NCBI RefSeq assembly: GCF_008364555.1
Contig: NZ_VTUC01000001.1
Coordinates: 186,001-250,000, forward strand
DNA length: 64,000 nt
Reading direction: 5' to 3'
Source of the DNA: Enterobacter vonholyi
GTDB lineage: Bacteria; Pseudomonadota; Gammaproteobacteria; Enterobacterales; Enterobacteriaceae
Shown here: positions 8,596 to 18,215 of the stretch, in pieces
How the letters are laid out: the number at the start of each line of letters is the position of its first letter
Numbering within the stretch: the first letter of the stretch is position 1
Made by a program: the position numbers and the translations under genes
The notes under the pieces: model-generated
Database searches by the model: none
The model's input: the letters and a program-made list of their open reading frames with translations, nothing else
Told to the model about the DNA's origin: nothing

Positions 8596-9840
8596 ATGCA
8601 GGAATTGATTGCTCAGGTTGAAGAGTTAGGCATTGAAATTAATCACACCACCTCTTTAGTGATTATCTTTGGTATTATTTTTCTTACCGCCATCATCGTT
8701 CATTTTATTCTGCACAAAGGCGTGCTTCGCGCTTTCGAAAAACGCGCGCAGGCCAGCAGCCATTTATGGCTGCAGATCATCACCCAGAATAAATTATTTC
8801 ACCGTCTGGCCTTTACCCTGCAGGGGATAATCGTCAACGTCCAGGCGGTACTGTGGCTGCAAAAAGGCAGCGAAGCGGCGGAAATACTCACTACCTGCGC
8901 GAAGCTGTGGGTGATGGTGTATGCCCTGCTCTCCTTCTTCTCGCTGCTGGACGTGATTTTCAATCTGTCGCAGAAAATGGCTACCGCGTCACAGCTGCCG
9001 CTGAAGGGGATCTTCCAGGGCATCAAGCTGGTGAGCGCCATCCTGGTGGGAATACTGATTATCTCCCTGCTGATTGGTCAGTCCCCGGCGATTCTGATCA
9101 GCGGTCTGGGTGCCATGGCTGCCGTCCTGATGCTGGTGTTTAAAGACCCGATACTCGGACTTGTGGCGGGGATTCAGCTTTCCGCTAACGACATGCTCAA
9201 GCTCGGCGACTGGCTGGAGATGCCGAAATACGGTGCCAACGGCACGGTGACGGACATCGGCCTGACTACCGTTAAGGTACGCAATTTCGATAATACGATT
9301 ACGACCATCCCTACGTGGGCGCTGGTCTCCGACGCCTTTATCAACTGGAGCGGCATGTCGGCCTCCGGCGGTCGACGCATTAAGCGCAGCCTGAACATTG
9401 ATACCACCAGCATTCATTTTCTCGACGAGCAGGAACAGCAGAAACTTATTCAGGCGAAACTGCTTAAGCCCTATCTGGCCGCGCGACATGAGGAAATAAA
9501 CCTGTGGAATCAGAAGAACGGTGAAGGGGAATCGGTATTAAACCTTCGCAAGATGACCAATATTGGCACCTTCCGCGCCTACCTGAACGAATATCTTCGC
9601 AACCACCCGCGCATTCGCAAAGATATGACGCTGATGGTGCGTCAGTTGGCGCCTGACGCGAATGGCTTGCCGATTGAAATATATGCCTTCACCAATACGG
9701 TGGTCTGGGCAGAATATGAGGAGATACAGGCCGACATCTTCGACCATATTTTCGCGGTGGTGGATGAATTTGGTTTGCGTATTCACCAGTCGCCGACGGG
9801 GAATGATATTCGCTCCCTGTCGGGGGTCATCGTCAGATAA
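8596..9840 (+). CDS. ybdG: Miniconductance mechanosensitive channel YbdG (MscS family)
   Basis: A 414-residue inner-membrane channel that helps protect cells from osmotic shock. Several hydrophobic segments occupy the N-terminal 180 residues. An MscS core follows, with the pore-lining helix and beta domain ([20 protein letters not shown], then [42 protein letters not shown] in two blocks). Length and sequence match E. coli YbdG, and the neighbour pheP is the same as in E. coli. The start follows a clear AGGAG ribosome binding site. Confidence 0.93.
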   Translation: MQELIAQVEELGIEINHTTSLVIIFGIIFLTAIIVHFILHKGVLRAFEKRAQASSHLWLQIITQNKLFHRLAFTLQGIIVNVQAVLWLQKGSEAAEILTTCAKLWVMVYALLSFFSLLDVIFNLSQKMATASQLPLKGIFQGIKLVSAILVGILIISLLIGQSPAILISGLGAMAAVLMLVFKDPILGLVAGIQLSANDMLKLGDWLEMPKYGANGTVTDIGLTTVKVRNFDNTITTIPTWALVSDAFINWSGMSASGGRRIKRSLNIDTTSIHFLDEQEQQKLIQAKLLKPYLAARHEEINLWNQKNGEGESVLNLRKMTNIGTFRAYLNEYLRNHPRIRKDMTLMVRQLAPDANGLPIEIYAFTNTVVWAEYEEIQADIFDHIFAVVDEFGLRIHQSPTGNDIRSLSGVIVR

Positions 9841-9870
9841 TCAGTTTCGGACACCGGGCGTGAAGGCAGG

Positions 9871-9915
9871 TGCGGTCTGGTGCCCTCACCCCGGCCCTCT
9901 CCCACGGGGAGAGGG
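9871..9915. repeat. Palindromic repeat copy 1 (CCCTCTCCC family)
   Basis: CCCTCTCCC (9895-9903) and GGGAGAGGG (9907-9915) form a 9-bp stem with a 3-nt loop, preceded by TGCGGTCTGGTGCCCTCACC. It lies between the convergent genes ybdG and pheP and probably ends both transcripts or protects their 3' ends. Related copies are at 33.3, 39.4, 54.7, 59.8 and 63.1 kb. Confidence 0.85.
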
Positions 9916-9926
9916 TGAAAAGCAGA

Positions 9927-11315
9927 TCACTTTTTTCGGGATAGCTTAAACGCCACAAACAGGAATATAACCCACACCGGCAGCAGCATCGCGGACAGGC
10001 GCATCTCATCCATGGTGCACATCAGCACCAGAATCAGCCCCAGGAAAGCGATACAGATGTAGTTCCCCGCCGGGTAAAGCAGCGCTTTGAACTGAGTTTC
10101 GCGTCCCTTGCGGCGCATCGCGGCGCGAAAGCGCAGGTGCGCCAGGCAGATCATGATCCAGTTCAGCAGCAGCGTGGCGACAACCAGCGCCATCAGCAGG
10201 CCGAAGGCCTCTTTCGGCAGGAGGTAGTTGATCAGCACCACCAGCGACGTGATGGCCCCTGACAGCAACAAAGAATTCACCGGCACGCCGCGACGGCTGA
10301 CGCGCGTTAAAAAGCGCGGAGCATTGCCCTGTACGGAGAGGCCAAACAGCATACGGCTGTTGGAGTAAACGCCGCTGTTATAGACCGACAGCGACGCCAC
10401 CAGAATGACGAAATTCAGTGCAGAAGCCACCACGTTGCTGTTCAGATCGTGGAAAATCATCACGAACGGGCTGCTGTCGGACTTCACTTCCACCCACGGA
10501 TAGAGGGCCAGCAAGACCACCAGCGAGCCGATGTAGAACAGCAGGATCCGATACACCACCTGGTTAACCGCTTTTGGAATGCTTTTATGCGGGTCGCGCG
10601 CTTCGGCGGCGGTAATGCCAATTAGCTCCAGCCCACCGAAGGAGAACATGATCACCGCCAGGGAGAGAATCAGCCCTTTCCAGCCGGTGGCGAGGAAGCC
10701 GCCGTGCTGCCACAGGTTGTCGATCGTGGCGCGCTCGCCGCCGTGGCCAGAGAACAGCAGCCACAGGCCAAAGCAGATCATGCCGATAATCGCCAGCACC
10801 TTGATCAGCGCAAACCAAAATTCGGTTTCGCCATACAGGCGGACGTTGACGAGGTTAACGGCGTTAATAATGATGAAGAAGGCCGCCGCCCAGACCCACG
10901 TCGGGACATCCGGCAGCCAGTACTGCATATAGATGCCTGCGGCGGTTAACTCCGCCATCCCCACCAGCACGAACATTACCCAGTAGTTCCAGCCGGACAG
11001 GAAGCCGGCAAACGGGCCCCAGTATTTATAAGCAAAGTGCGCGAAGGAGCCTGAAACTGGCTCTTCGACAACCATCTCGCCAAGCTGGCGCATGATCAGG
11101 AAGGCAATAATCCCGGCGATACCGTAACCCAGCAGCACCGCCGGGCCCGCCATCTGAATAGCGGGGCCGATGCCGAGAAACAGCCCGGTACCGATTGCGC
11201 CGCCAAGGGCAATTAACTGAATATGTCGATTTTGCAACCCACGTTGCAGCGTCGGATTCTGATCCGACGAGGCTTCGGCGCTACCATGGCCTGAAGCGGA
11301 TGACGCGTCTTTCAC
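9927..11315 (-). CDS. pheP: Phenylalanine:H+ symporter PheP
   Basis: A 462-residue amino-acid permease of the APC/AAT family that takes up phenylalanine with protons. There are about 12 hydrophobic segments. The first begins with the family signature IQLIALGGAIGTGLFLG, followed by GYGIAGIIAFLIMRQLGEM and EPVSGSFAHFAYKYWG. Length and sequence agree with E. coli PheP, and the gene is convergent with ybdG as in E. coli. The hydrophilic N-terminal 25 residues are rich in Ser and Ala. Confidence 0.93.
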   Translation of the reverse strand: MKDASSASGHGSAEASSDQNPTLQRGLQNRHIQLIALGGAIGTGLFLGIGPAIQMAGPAVLLGYGIAGIIAFLIMRQLGEMVVEEPVSGSFAHFAYKYWGPFAGFLSGWNYWVMFVLVGMAELTAAGIYMQYWLPDVPTWVWAAAFFIIINAVNLVNVRLYGETEFWFALIKVLAIIGMICFGLWLLFSGHGGERATIDNLWQHGGFLATGWKGLILSLAVIMFSFGGLELIGITAAEARDPHKSIPKAVNQVVYRILLFYIGSLVVLLALYPWVEVKSDSSPFVMIFHDLNSNVVASALNFVILVASLSVYNSGVYSNSRMLFGLSVQGNAPRFLTRVSRRGVPVNSLLLSGAITSLVVLINYLLPKEAFGLLMALVVATLLLNWIMICLAHLRFRAAMRRKGRETQFKALLYPAGNYICIAFLGLILVLMCTMDEMRLSAMLLPVWVIFLFVAFKLSRKK

Positions 11316-11418
11316 GTCCTACCCCTGTCTCTTTTTTAGAAGGGGCACGTTTTAACACTTCATGCTGGAGGTAGCAAGGGATTGGGGCATCCCTGCCCCG
11401 GATAACGAGATGGAACGC

Positions 11419-13602
11419 TTAGAATTCGTAGCCAACCGAAACCTTAAAGGTGCGCGGTTCGCCCTGCGTAATATAGGTACCGGAATCGTCCACGCTGGAC
11501 CAGTAGTTTTCATTGGACACGTTGTCGATTCCCGCGCGAACGGTCATCTGGTTTGCATTGTGGTTCACCGCGAAGCGATAACGCATCCCCAGATCCAGCG
11601 TGGTGTAGCTGTCCAGCTTTTTGGTGTTTGCAAGGTCAGCATATTGCGCGCCGGAGTGGTTCACGCGGGCGGTGGCAGTCAGGCCGTTAATCGGCTTGAT
11701 GTCGTACTCTGCGCCCAGCACGGCGTAAAAGTTCGGAATACCGATCGCATCGTTACCTTGATTCACGCCATTTTTGGTTTTGGTTAGCTCAGCCTGCAGC
11801 CAGGTAGCGCTGGCGTTCAGACGCATCCCCAGCATTGGCTCGCCGAAGACGTTCAGCTCCACGCCACGGTTACGCTGTTCAGCGTCAAGGCCGTAGTGAC
11901 CGCTGTCGTCGAGGATCGCCGACGGCATTTTGATTTCGAACAGCGCAAGCGATCCGCCCACGCGGCCAAAGTCCGCCTTCACGCCCACTTCATTCTGCTT
12001 AGAGTGAACGATACCGGTGCTCTGCCCGTAGTTGGTGGCGGTATTAGGCGCGGTTTTGCCCGGCTGCAGCGCTTCGGTATGGTTGGCATAGAGGGAGATC
12101 GTCTCCCACGGCTTGTAGACCACGCCATAGGTTGGCATCCAGCGGCTGCCGTCGAAGCCATCCGCCGCGTTTTCCGCACCGGTAATTTTGTTATACCCGC
12201 GAATGACCACCTTCTGATGGCGGGCGCCTGCGGTGAACAGCAGTTTGTCGTCCAGCACGCCCAGCGTATCGCTCAGCAGCCAGCCCTGTGTGCGCGTGCG
12301 CCCGCTGGTCAGCGGATCGCTGTACTTTCCACCGGAGCCGTTGAAGTTAGTGCTGTCCGGCATATCGACGCCGGTATTGTGGTAGATGTTGGTGGTCGGG
12401 TTATCCTTCGCAGCCGACATTTTCCACGCGATTTTTTCGTTTTTGGTCATCGCCGAATAGCCGACGTTGACCTTGTGCGAGATAAAACCGGTATCAAAGT
12501 TACCGCGAATGCCCGCCATGCCGCTGACGGAATCGCTGATACGGTTGGTATCAAGGCGGCTGACCGTTGCCTTACCGCTTTTATCGACCAGCTTCGGCGC
12601 GCTGTAGATCCCTTCCTCATGCGCGTGCTGCGCGCCCAGGCCGGTGTAGGCGGTCCAGCCGTCGGTGATGTCGTACTCGCTGCGCCACATCCCAAACTCG
12701 TTTTCGATGTCGCTGTAGGCCCACTTCTGAGAGAAGTTGCGATCGTTTTTCGGCGGCTCGGGTACGAAATCCACCGCGGAGATATTGACGCTGGTCGGGC
12801 TGCCGTGGAAGGTTTTCTTCTGATAGCCGAGATCCAGCGAGGTGCGGAAGCGGTCACCGCTGTAATCCAGGCCGGTAGAGAGCAGCGTGGTGCGGCGGCG
12901 GTCATTCGGTATGCCGGTTTCCCCTTCTCGATGGACCAGGTTCACCCGCGCGCCAAACTGGTCGCTGTCACCGTAGCGACGGCCCGCATCCAGCGTGGTG
13001 CCAATCTGGGAATCAGAGGTATAGTCGATGCCCACTTTCGCCTGCGGGAGTTCGCCCGCGTGTTTAGGCTCAAGGTTGATCATCCCGCCCACGCCAGAGC
13101 TCGCCGCGCCGTTCATCAGCGAGTTGGCCCCTTTGAAGATCTCGATGCGATCGACCATCTGGGTATCTACTACCTGCCGCGGCAGCACGCCGGACAGACC
13201 GCCAAAGGTCATGTCGTCACCGTCAAACTTCAGGCCGCGGATGCGGTAGGTTTCCGCGCTGTTGCCGTACCCCTGAACGAACTGCACGCCCGCGTCGTTA
13301 GCGACCACGTCAGCAATGGTTTTCGCCTGCTGATCTTCCACCAGCTTTGAGGTGTAGCTGATGATGTTGAACGGCACGTCCATGGCGTTCTGCTGGCCCA
13401 GCATTCCCATGCGTCCGCCGTTCGCCACCTGTCCGTCAAGGAAGGCCGGTACCAGCTGGTCGCCACCGGGTTTGAACTCGCTGGCAGGCTTAGCCTGCAC
13501 GATGAGGGTATCTTCTTTTTGATCGTCAGCCGCAAAGGAGGAATGTGTTACCGCGCCAACGGCGAGCGCCAGCAGCGTTTTGTGTATGTTGGTGTTGTTC
13601 AT
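11419..13602 (-). CDS. TonB-dependent siderophore receptor
   Basis: A 727-residue outer-membrane receptor. Visible features are a signal peptide ending near HSSFA, a TonB box (DTLIVQA) close to the mature N-terminus and a plug domain to about residue 190 (SAETYRIRGLKFDGDD, VDRIEIFKGANSLMNG). A 22-strand type barrel follows and ends in SVGYEF. It resembles the ferrichrome/hydroxamate receptors of the FcuA/FhuE class, but I cannot name the substrate. The ATG at 13602 gives the best signal peptide; an upstream in-frame start at 13674 adds 24 residues that do not look like one. It is on the same strand as, but separate from, the Fur-controlled ferric ABC operon. In K-12 the cus copper operon flanks pheP instead. 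Confidence 0.88.
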   Translation of the reverse strand: MNNTNIHKTLLALAVGAVTHSSFAADDQKEDTLIVQAKPASEFKPGGDQLVPAFLDGQVANGGRMGMLGQQNAMDVPFNIISYTSKLVEDQQAKTIADVVANDAGVQFVQGYGNSAETYRIRGLKFDGDDMTFGGLSGVLPRQVVDTQMVDRIEIFKGANSLMNGAASSGVGGMINLEPKHAGELPQAKVGIDYTSDSQIGTTLDAGRRYGDSDQFGARVNLVHREGETGIPNDRRRTTLLSTGLDYSGDRFRTSLDLGYQKKTFHGSPTSVNISAVDFVPEPPKNDRNFSQKWAYSDIENEFGMWRSEYDITDGWTAYTGLGAQHAHEEGIYSAPKLVDKSGKATVSRLDTNRISDSVSGMAGIRGNFDTGFISHKVNVGYSAMTKNEKIAWKMSAAKDNPTTNIYHNTGVDMPDSTNFNGSGGKYSDPLTSGRTRTQGWLLSDTLGVLDDKLLFTAGARHQKVVIRGYNKITGAENAADGFDGSRWMPTYGVVYKPWETISLYANHTEALQPGKTAPNTATNYGQSTGIVHSKQNEVGVKADFGRVGGSLALFEIKMPSAILDDSGHYGLDAEQRNRGVELNVFGEPMLGMRLNASATWLQAELTKTKNGVNQGNDAIGIPNFYAVLGAEYDIKPINGLTATARVNHSGAQYADLANTKKLDSYTTLDLGMRYRFAVNHNANQMTVRAGIDNVSNENYWSSVDDSGTYITQGEPRTFKVSVGYEF

Positions 13603-13756
13603 CGTTAACTCATTTGAAAGTGCGCGCAAAAATGACCCGTTGTCGGGCCTTAGAATGTTTTTGCTGAAATGCAAATGAGAACTATACGCATTATAAATGC
13701 ATTAGCAAGTGTAACCGCGTTCATGAGGAAGTATGGCGAGAAGAGAGGGTGAACAA

Positions 13757-13775
13757 CCACCCCGTTTCGGGGTGG
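13757..13775 (-). terminator. Hairpin downstream of the YdgH/BhsA-family gene
   Basis: CCACCCCG and CGGGGTGG form perfect 8-bp arms around a 3-nt loop, 11 nt past the stop of the gene at 13787. On the minus strand it is followed by TTGTTC, a weak U-tract. Confidence 0.55.
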
Positions 13776-13786
13776 CTGCAATGACG

Positions 13787-14062
13787 TTATTTTTTCTTGT
13801 AGATATTGGCCGTACCGTGAATTTTATTGTTGGTGTTCCCTGAAGTGAGCACCAGGACATCCGCGCCTTTCTTATCGGCTTTCTCAATCAGTTCTTTTTT
13901 TGCATCATCCACCGATACTTCATTCGAGGTGTTTACCGTACCGATTTTTTTATATTGAGATGCAACTTTTTTGAACTCGCTTTTAGTGAGTAGCTGTGCA
14001 GCAAAAGCATTGGTTGTAAACAGTAACGCCGTTCCCAACAAAATAGCAGTCGTCTTTTTCAT
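13787..14062 (-). CDS. YdgH/BhsA/McbA-family (DUF1471) small periplasmic protein
   Basis: A 91-residue secreted protein with a clear signal peptide ([21 protein letters not shown]) and a DUF1471-type domain containing [19 protein letters not shown] and [12 protein letters not shown]. Family members such as BhsA and McbA are stress-induced and affect biofilm or outer-membrane properties. It sits between the siderophore receptor and the ferric ABC operon, all on the minus strand. Hairpins lie on both sides, so it is probably transcribed alone. The molecular function is unknown. Confidence 0.8.
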   Translation of the reverse strand: MKKTTAILLGTALLFTTNAFAAQLLTKSEFKKVASQYKKIGTVNTSNEVSVDDAKKELIEKADKKGADVLVLTSGNTNNKIHGTANIYKKK

Positions 14063-14096
14063 AACCTTTTTCCTTGAGATTAATCAGCAACTACGA

Positions 14097-14124
14097 AAAA
14101 CCTCACGCATTGTGGTGAGGTTTT
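14097..14124 (-). terminator. Rho-independent terminator of the fbpABC operon
   Basis: AAAACCTCAC and GTGAGGTTTT form perfect 10-bp arms around an 8-nt loop. On the minus strand the stem ends in GGTTTTTCG. It lies 88 nt downstream of the ATPase gene. Confidence 0.8.
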
Positions 14125-14211
14125 ATGAGCATGGTAGAGAATCTCAGAGAATGCCATACGTTCGGGAAAAATCTTTTATAACAACCCGTTGCATGAAATT
14201 ACTAACGAATA

Positions 14212-15243
14212 TTAAGAATATTCGAATACACGCGCGGTGCCAGCAATATCAATGCGTACCGCCGTGCCAGGGTTCCATCCTGGCTGGCTGACGGTCTTCA
14301 GGGTCACGGGCTCGTGCTGCCCGTCGAGCCCAAGGGTGAGCGTCGACAGCTGGCCGGTGAAGTCCACATCAAGAATCGAAATTGGGCTTTCATGGGAGGC
14401 ACATGCCGTCACGCTCAGCTGTTCCGGGCGCAGCATCACTCTGCCCTGCCCTGTAGCCTGCGCGTTGTCCGTGGGCACCTCACCCAGGGCGCACAGGGCG
14501 TAGCCCGCGGTGAGCTGCGCAGGCAGGATCAGCGCATCGCCAAGAAACAGCGCCGTCTCTTCGTCAACCGGACGGGTGTACACCTCATAAGGCGTCCCGA
14601 CCTGCGTGAAGCGCCCGGAGCGCATGACCGCGACCTGCGTGGCAAAGGACAACGCTTCGTTCTGATCGTGGGTGACCAGAATCGAGGCCACGCCCGCTTC
14701 AGCCAGCAGATCGGCCGTGGCTTTACGGGTCATAGCGCGCAGGCCGGTGTCCAGCGCCGAGAAAGGTTCATCCAGCAGCATCAGTGAAGGACGCTGGGCA
14801 AGCGCACGGGCAAGCGCCACGCGCTGCTGCTGTCCGCCGGAAATCTCATGGGGCCAGTGCGTTGCGAGCTGCCTGTCCAGAGAGACCATCTCCATCAGCG
14901 CCTCAACGCGCTGGCGCTTCTCGTGGCGGGTACCGTCCAGCCCCCAGGCAATGTTGTCTGCCACATTAAGGTGGGGGAACAGCGCGCCCTCCTGAGGAAC
15001 AAAACCGATCCGGCGCAGGTGGGCGGGAACAAAGTTGTTTTCATCAAACAGCGTTCTCCCCTGCATGACAATGCGCCCCGTGTCGGGCGTTTCAAAGCCG
15101 GCAAGAATACGCAGCAGCGTGGTTTTACCCGACCCGGACGGCCCGACAATCGCCGTCCTGCTCCCCGGCGCAACGCTCAGGTTTAAGCTGTCGAGCACAT
15201 GCACATCAGAAAACGATTTAGAAATGGCGGTTAATTCAAGCAT
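14212..15243 (-). CDS. fbpC: Ferric iron ABC transporter ATP-binding protein (FbpC type)
   Basis: A 343-residue ATPase that should power Fe3+ import with the permease and binding protein encoded upstream. It shows Walker A GPSGSGKTT, the signature SGGQQQRVALARALAQRP, Walker B LMLLDEPFSALD and the switch His in ILVTHDQNEA. The C-terminal 110 residues form a TOBE-like domain (GRVMLRPEQLSV), as in FbpC/PotA-type ATPases. The ATG at 15243 lies one base after the permease TGA, so the two are translationally coupled. A TTG at 15258 is an alternative start. Confidence 0.88.
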   Translation of the reverse strand: MLELTAISKSFSDVHVLDSLNLSVAPGSRTAIVGPSGSGKTTLLRILAGFETPDTGRIVMQGRTLFDENNFVPAHLRRIGFVPQEGALFPHLNVADNIAWGLDGTRHEKRQRVEALMEMVSLDRQLATHWPHEISGGQQQRVALARALAQRPSLMLLDEPFSALDTGLRAMTRKATADLLAEAGVASILVTHDQNEALSFATQVAVMRSGRFTQVGTPYEVYTRPVDEETALFLGDALILPAQLTAGYALCALGEVPTDNAQATGQGRVMLRPEQLSVTACASHESPISILDVDFTGQLSTLTLGLDGQHEPVTLKTVSQPGWNPGTAVRIDIAGTARVFEYS

Positions 15244-15244
15244 G

Positions 15245-16819
15245 TCATAGCCCTGCAATTTTCTTCGACTGCATATAGAGAATGGCGGTCAGCGGGAGTG
15301 AAATCAGGATCATCAGCATCGCGTAAGGCGCTGCAGCCACATAATCAATTTCACTGGTTAGCGCCCAGAATCCGGTTGAGAGCGTGCGCGTGCCCAGAGG
15401 AGAGAGCAACAGCGTGGCGGTCAACTCGTTGCTGACGCCGAGGAAAACCAGCGCGGCACCCGCCGCCGCACCCGGCGCGGCAAGCCGCATCGTGACGCTC
15501 CAGAGCGCCTTCGCGGGCGTGCTGCCCAGGCTGCGCGCCACGTTTTCCAGCTCGACCGGCGCCTGAGCAATCCCCGCCCGCAGGTTGATGAGCGCACGGG
15601 GCATAAACATCAGCAGGTAGGCCAGGAACAGGGTAATTTCCGTCTGGTAAATGGGACGGGCGTAATGAATAGTGACGGTGACCAGCGCCAGCGCCGTGAC
15701 AATGCCCGGCAGCGAACTGGTGATATAGATGCACCCTTCCAGCATCCGGAAGATGCGGTGTGGATAGCGGATACCGAGCCACGCGATGGGGATCACGCAC
15801 ACGGTCGTGAGAAGTGCGCCGCCCACGCCGAGCATCAGCGTCTGGCGCAGGGAGTGCCAGAGATCGGCACTCATCCAGTTTTGCACGCCGCCGAGCCAAA
15901 CCCAGCGACACAGAACAATTAACGGCACGCCCAGCGCCAGCACGATCAGCACGATGAAAAACAGCTGACCCAGCGCGGCCGCCGCAGGCTTCAGCGGCCA
16001 GCGTTTCTGCTCGCGCGCGGCCCCGGCGCCAATTCGCGCGTAGCGGGCTTTTCCACGCGTCACGCCTTCCAGCATTAATATAGCCAGGCAGCACAAGGCC
16101 AGCACGCCCGCCAGCATGTTTGCCGCCGGACCGCTGAAGGTAGACTGAAACTGGTCGTAGATTGCCGTGGTGAAGGTATCAAAGCGGATCATCACGTACA
16201 GGCCATATTCCGCCAGCAGGTGCAGCGCCACCAGCAGCGCGCCGCCGCAGATAGCCAGCTTGAGCTGGGGCAGCACCACGCGGAAAAAGACCTTCCACGG
16301 CGGCGTGCCGAGCGACGCGGCGACATCTTCAAGCGTCGGGTCAAGGCGACGCAGCACCGCCGCAACCGGCATAAAGATAAACGGATAGTAGGCAAGTACG
16401 GAAAGGAACACGCCCGCAGAGAGCCCGTGCATGGAGGGAACAGCGCTCACCCAGGCATAGCTTTGCACAAACGCCGGAATGGCCAGCGGAGCGACCGCCA
16501 GCGCGGACCAGATGCCCCGTCCGGCAAGCTGCGTGCGCTCTGTGAGCCAGGCTATCACCACGCCCGTCACGATACACAGCGGAACCGCCAGGGCCGTCAG
16601 CCACAGCGTGTTGCTGAGCAGCTCAGCCACACGCGGGCGAAACACCAGCGCCTTAATGGTTTCCCAGCCGGTCTCAAAGCCAATGGCAATGATAAAACCC
16701 AAAGGCAGGAGCGCCATTAATGAAAACAACACAGCTAACGCAACCATCGGCAGTGCAGGACGCCTGCGGACAGGCTCCTGCACTCTGTTTTTTCCGATGT
16801 CGAGACTCAGACCAGACAT
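15245..16819 (-). CDS. fbpB: Ferric iron ABC transporter permease (FbpB/SfuB type)
   Basis: A 524-residue inner-membrane permease made of two fused BPD_transp_1 halves with about 12 hydrophobic segments, the usual architecture of FbpB. Each half carries an EAA-like loop that contacts the ATPase ([22 protein letters not shown] and [22 protein letters not shown], the first and second copies). It is the middle gene of fbpA-fbpB-fbpC, 24 nt after fbpA. Confidence 0.88.
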   Translation of the reverse strand: MSGLSLDIGKNRVQEPVRRRPALPMVALAVLFSLMALLPLGFIIAIGFETGWETIKALVFRPRVAELLSNTLWLTALAVPLCIVTGVVIAWLTERTQLAGRGIWSALAVAPLAIPAFVQSYAWVSAVPSMHGLSAGVFLSVLAYYPFIFMPVAAVLRRLDPTLEDVAASLGTPPWKVFFRVVLPQLKLAICGGALLVALHLLAEYGLYVMIRFDTFTTAIYDQFQSTFSGPAANMLAGVLALCCLAILMLEGVTRGKARYARIGAGAAREQKRWPLKPAAAALGQLFFIVLIVLALGVPLIVLCRWVWLGGVQNWMSADLWHSLRQTLMLGVGGALLTTVCVIPIAWLGIRYPHRIFRMLEGCIYITSSLPGIVTALALVTVTIHYARPIYQTEITLFLAYLLMFMPRALINLRAGIAQAPVELENVARSLGSTPAKALWSVTMRLAAPGAAAGAALVFLGVSNELTATLLLSPLGTRTLSTGFWALTSEIDYVAAAPYAMLMILISLPLTAILYMQSKKIAGL

Positions 16820-16843
16820 AAGACGTTCACTTCACTCTCAGGA

Positions 16844-17860
16844 TCACAGCAGACCGGCTTGCGTCATCAGCTCGATAACTTTTTTACTGTTGAGCGTTGA
16901 AGGTTCAACTTTCGGTGCATCAAGATCTTTCAGCGGAACCAGTTTCGGGTTGGAGGCCGCGTTCACGCCCACGGCGTATTCAAAGGCGTTGTTGGTACGC
17001 AGACTTTCCTGACCTTCTTTGCCGGTAATGTACTTGATGAAGGCCTGCGCCTGCGCTTTGTGTTTGCTGGACGCCAGCACGCCACCGCCGGAAAGGCTCA
17101 CAAACGCACCCGGATCCTGGTGTTTGAAGTAGTAGAGCTGAGTGTTTTTGCTGTTTTCACCGGTTTTAGACTGGTCGACAAAGCGGTAGTAGTGATAAAT
17201 CACGCCACCATCAATCTGGCCGGCATTGACTGCCTTCATCACGGTGCTGTTGCCTTTATAAGCAACGAAATTGGCTTTCATCGCTTTAAGCCATTCCAGG
17301 GTGGCCTTCTCGCCTTTCAGCGCCAGCATTGCGCTCACGATGGCCTGGAAATCCGCACCTGACGGTGATGCCGCCCAGCGGCCTTTCCACTCGGGTTTCG
17401 CCAGATCCATCAGCGACTTAGGCAGCTGCTGTTCGCTGAGTTTTGCCGGGTTATAGACGAATACCGTGCTGCGGGCGGCAATGCCGATCCAGCGACCGTG
17501 CGCCGGACGATACTCTGCCGGTACCTGCTTCAGGGTGTCTGCATCCAGCGGCGCAAACAGGTTGGCGTTATCCACCAGCACCATGGACGGCGAGTTCTCC
17601 GTCAGGAATACGTCTGCCGGCGACGCGCTGCCCTCCTGCACCAGCTGGTTACCCAGCTCGCTGTCATCACCATTACGTAGCGTGACCTTAATGCCGGTTT
17701 CTTTGGTAAAACCGTCAACCCACGACTTCACCAGGTTTTCGTGCTGCGCGTTATAAACAACGATACCTTCGTTGTTATCGGCGGCAACCGATTGTGTGGA
17801 AAGGAAAAGGGAGGAAGACAACAAGGCAAGCGAGAAGCAGGACAGCAGGCGAGAATTCAT
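16844..17860 (-). CDS. fbpA: Periplasmic ferric iron-binding protein (FbpA/SfuA type)
   Basis: A 338-residue periplasmic binding protein. A signal peptide ends near TQSVAA. The mature N-terminus reads IVVYNAQHENLVK, with the His and Glu positions used by FbpA-class proteins, and the paired Tyr ligands are in VIYHYYRFVD. The expected role is binding free Fe3+ in the periplasm and delivering it to FbpBC. The ATG at 17860 is 8 nt after AAGG, a better fit than the ATG at 17866 (2 nt after AAGGAT). It is the first gene of the operon, behind a strong Fur box. Confidence 0.9.
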   Translation of the reverse strand: MNSRLLSCFSLALLSSSLFLSTQSVAADNNEGIVVYNAQHENLVKSWVDGFTKETGIKVTLRNGDDSELGNQLVQEGSASPADVFLTENSPSMVLVDNANLFAPLDADTLKQVPAEYRPAHGRWIGIAARSTVFVYNPAKLSEQQLPKSLMDLAKPEWKGRWAASPSGADFQAIVSAMLALKGEKATLEWLKAMKANFVAYKGNSTVMKAVNAGQIDGGVIYHYYRFVDQSKTGENSKNTQLYYFKHQDPGAFVSLSGGGVLASSKHKAQAQAFIKYITGKEGQESLRTNNAFEYAVGVNAASNPKLVPLKDLDAPKVEPSTLNSKKVIELMTQAGLL

Positions 17861-17933
17861 GAACATATCCTTAATAGACCAACGGGAGTAACCACTCATA
17901 GCTTTGTGGGACAGGATTAAAGCATACAACAAC

Positions 17934-17952
17934 GCTAATGATAATTAGTATC
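17934..17952. promoter_or_regulatory. Fur box of the fbpABC operon
   Basis: GCTAATGATAATTAGTATC matches 16 of 19 positions of the classical Fur box GATAATGATAATCATTATC. It lies about 75 bp upstream of the fbpA ATG. Iron-Fur repression of the operon is therefore expected. Confidence 0.85.
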
Positions 17953-18139
17953 AATCGAGTTTAGTCGTAAAAGTGTAAAATTTCTTTTTAGCAGATTTTA
18001 GAATGATAAAAATCCAAATTTTAATGAGAGGTAATTATTAGATTAAGAAAACCTTAAGCCTGCCTATAATGAAATTAATTAGCCTTCTATTTATTATGAC
18101 GCGAAGGTAAATCTGTTATTCATGCGCCCGGCAGATATA

Positions 18140-18163
18140 AAAGCCCCGATATTGCGGGGCTTT
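18140..18163 (-). terminator. Terminator downstream of the CPBP protease gene
   Basis: AAAGCCCCG and CGGGGCTTT form perfect 9-bp arms with a 6-nt loop. On the minus strand the stem is followed by TATATC. It separates the CPBP gene (stop at 18216) from the Fur box and fbpA. The rest of 17953-18215 is AT-rich with no gene visible. Confidence 0.75.
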
Positions 18164-18215
18164 GTATGCTTATCCGGAGGTAGCTAAATTTATAAGGCTA
18201 CTAATTTAAAAAGCA

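Noticed and set aside
11896-13350. 484-codon open frame opposite the TonB receptor
   Set aside because: It is a shadow of the high-GC receptor gene: Arg/Ala/Val-rich, without domains, and the minus-strand receptor is a full-length known family.
13603-13700. Fur box upstream of the siderophore receptor
   Set aside because: The region is AT-rich with partial matches such as AATGAGAACTATACGCATT, but no 19-bp window clearly beats chance against the Fur consensus. Iron control is likely by function, but not shown by sequence.
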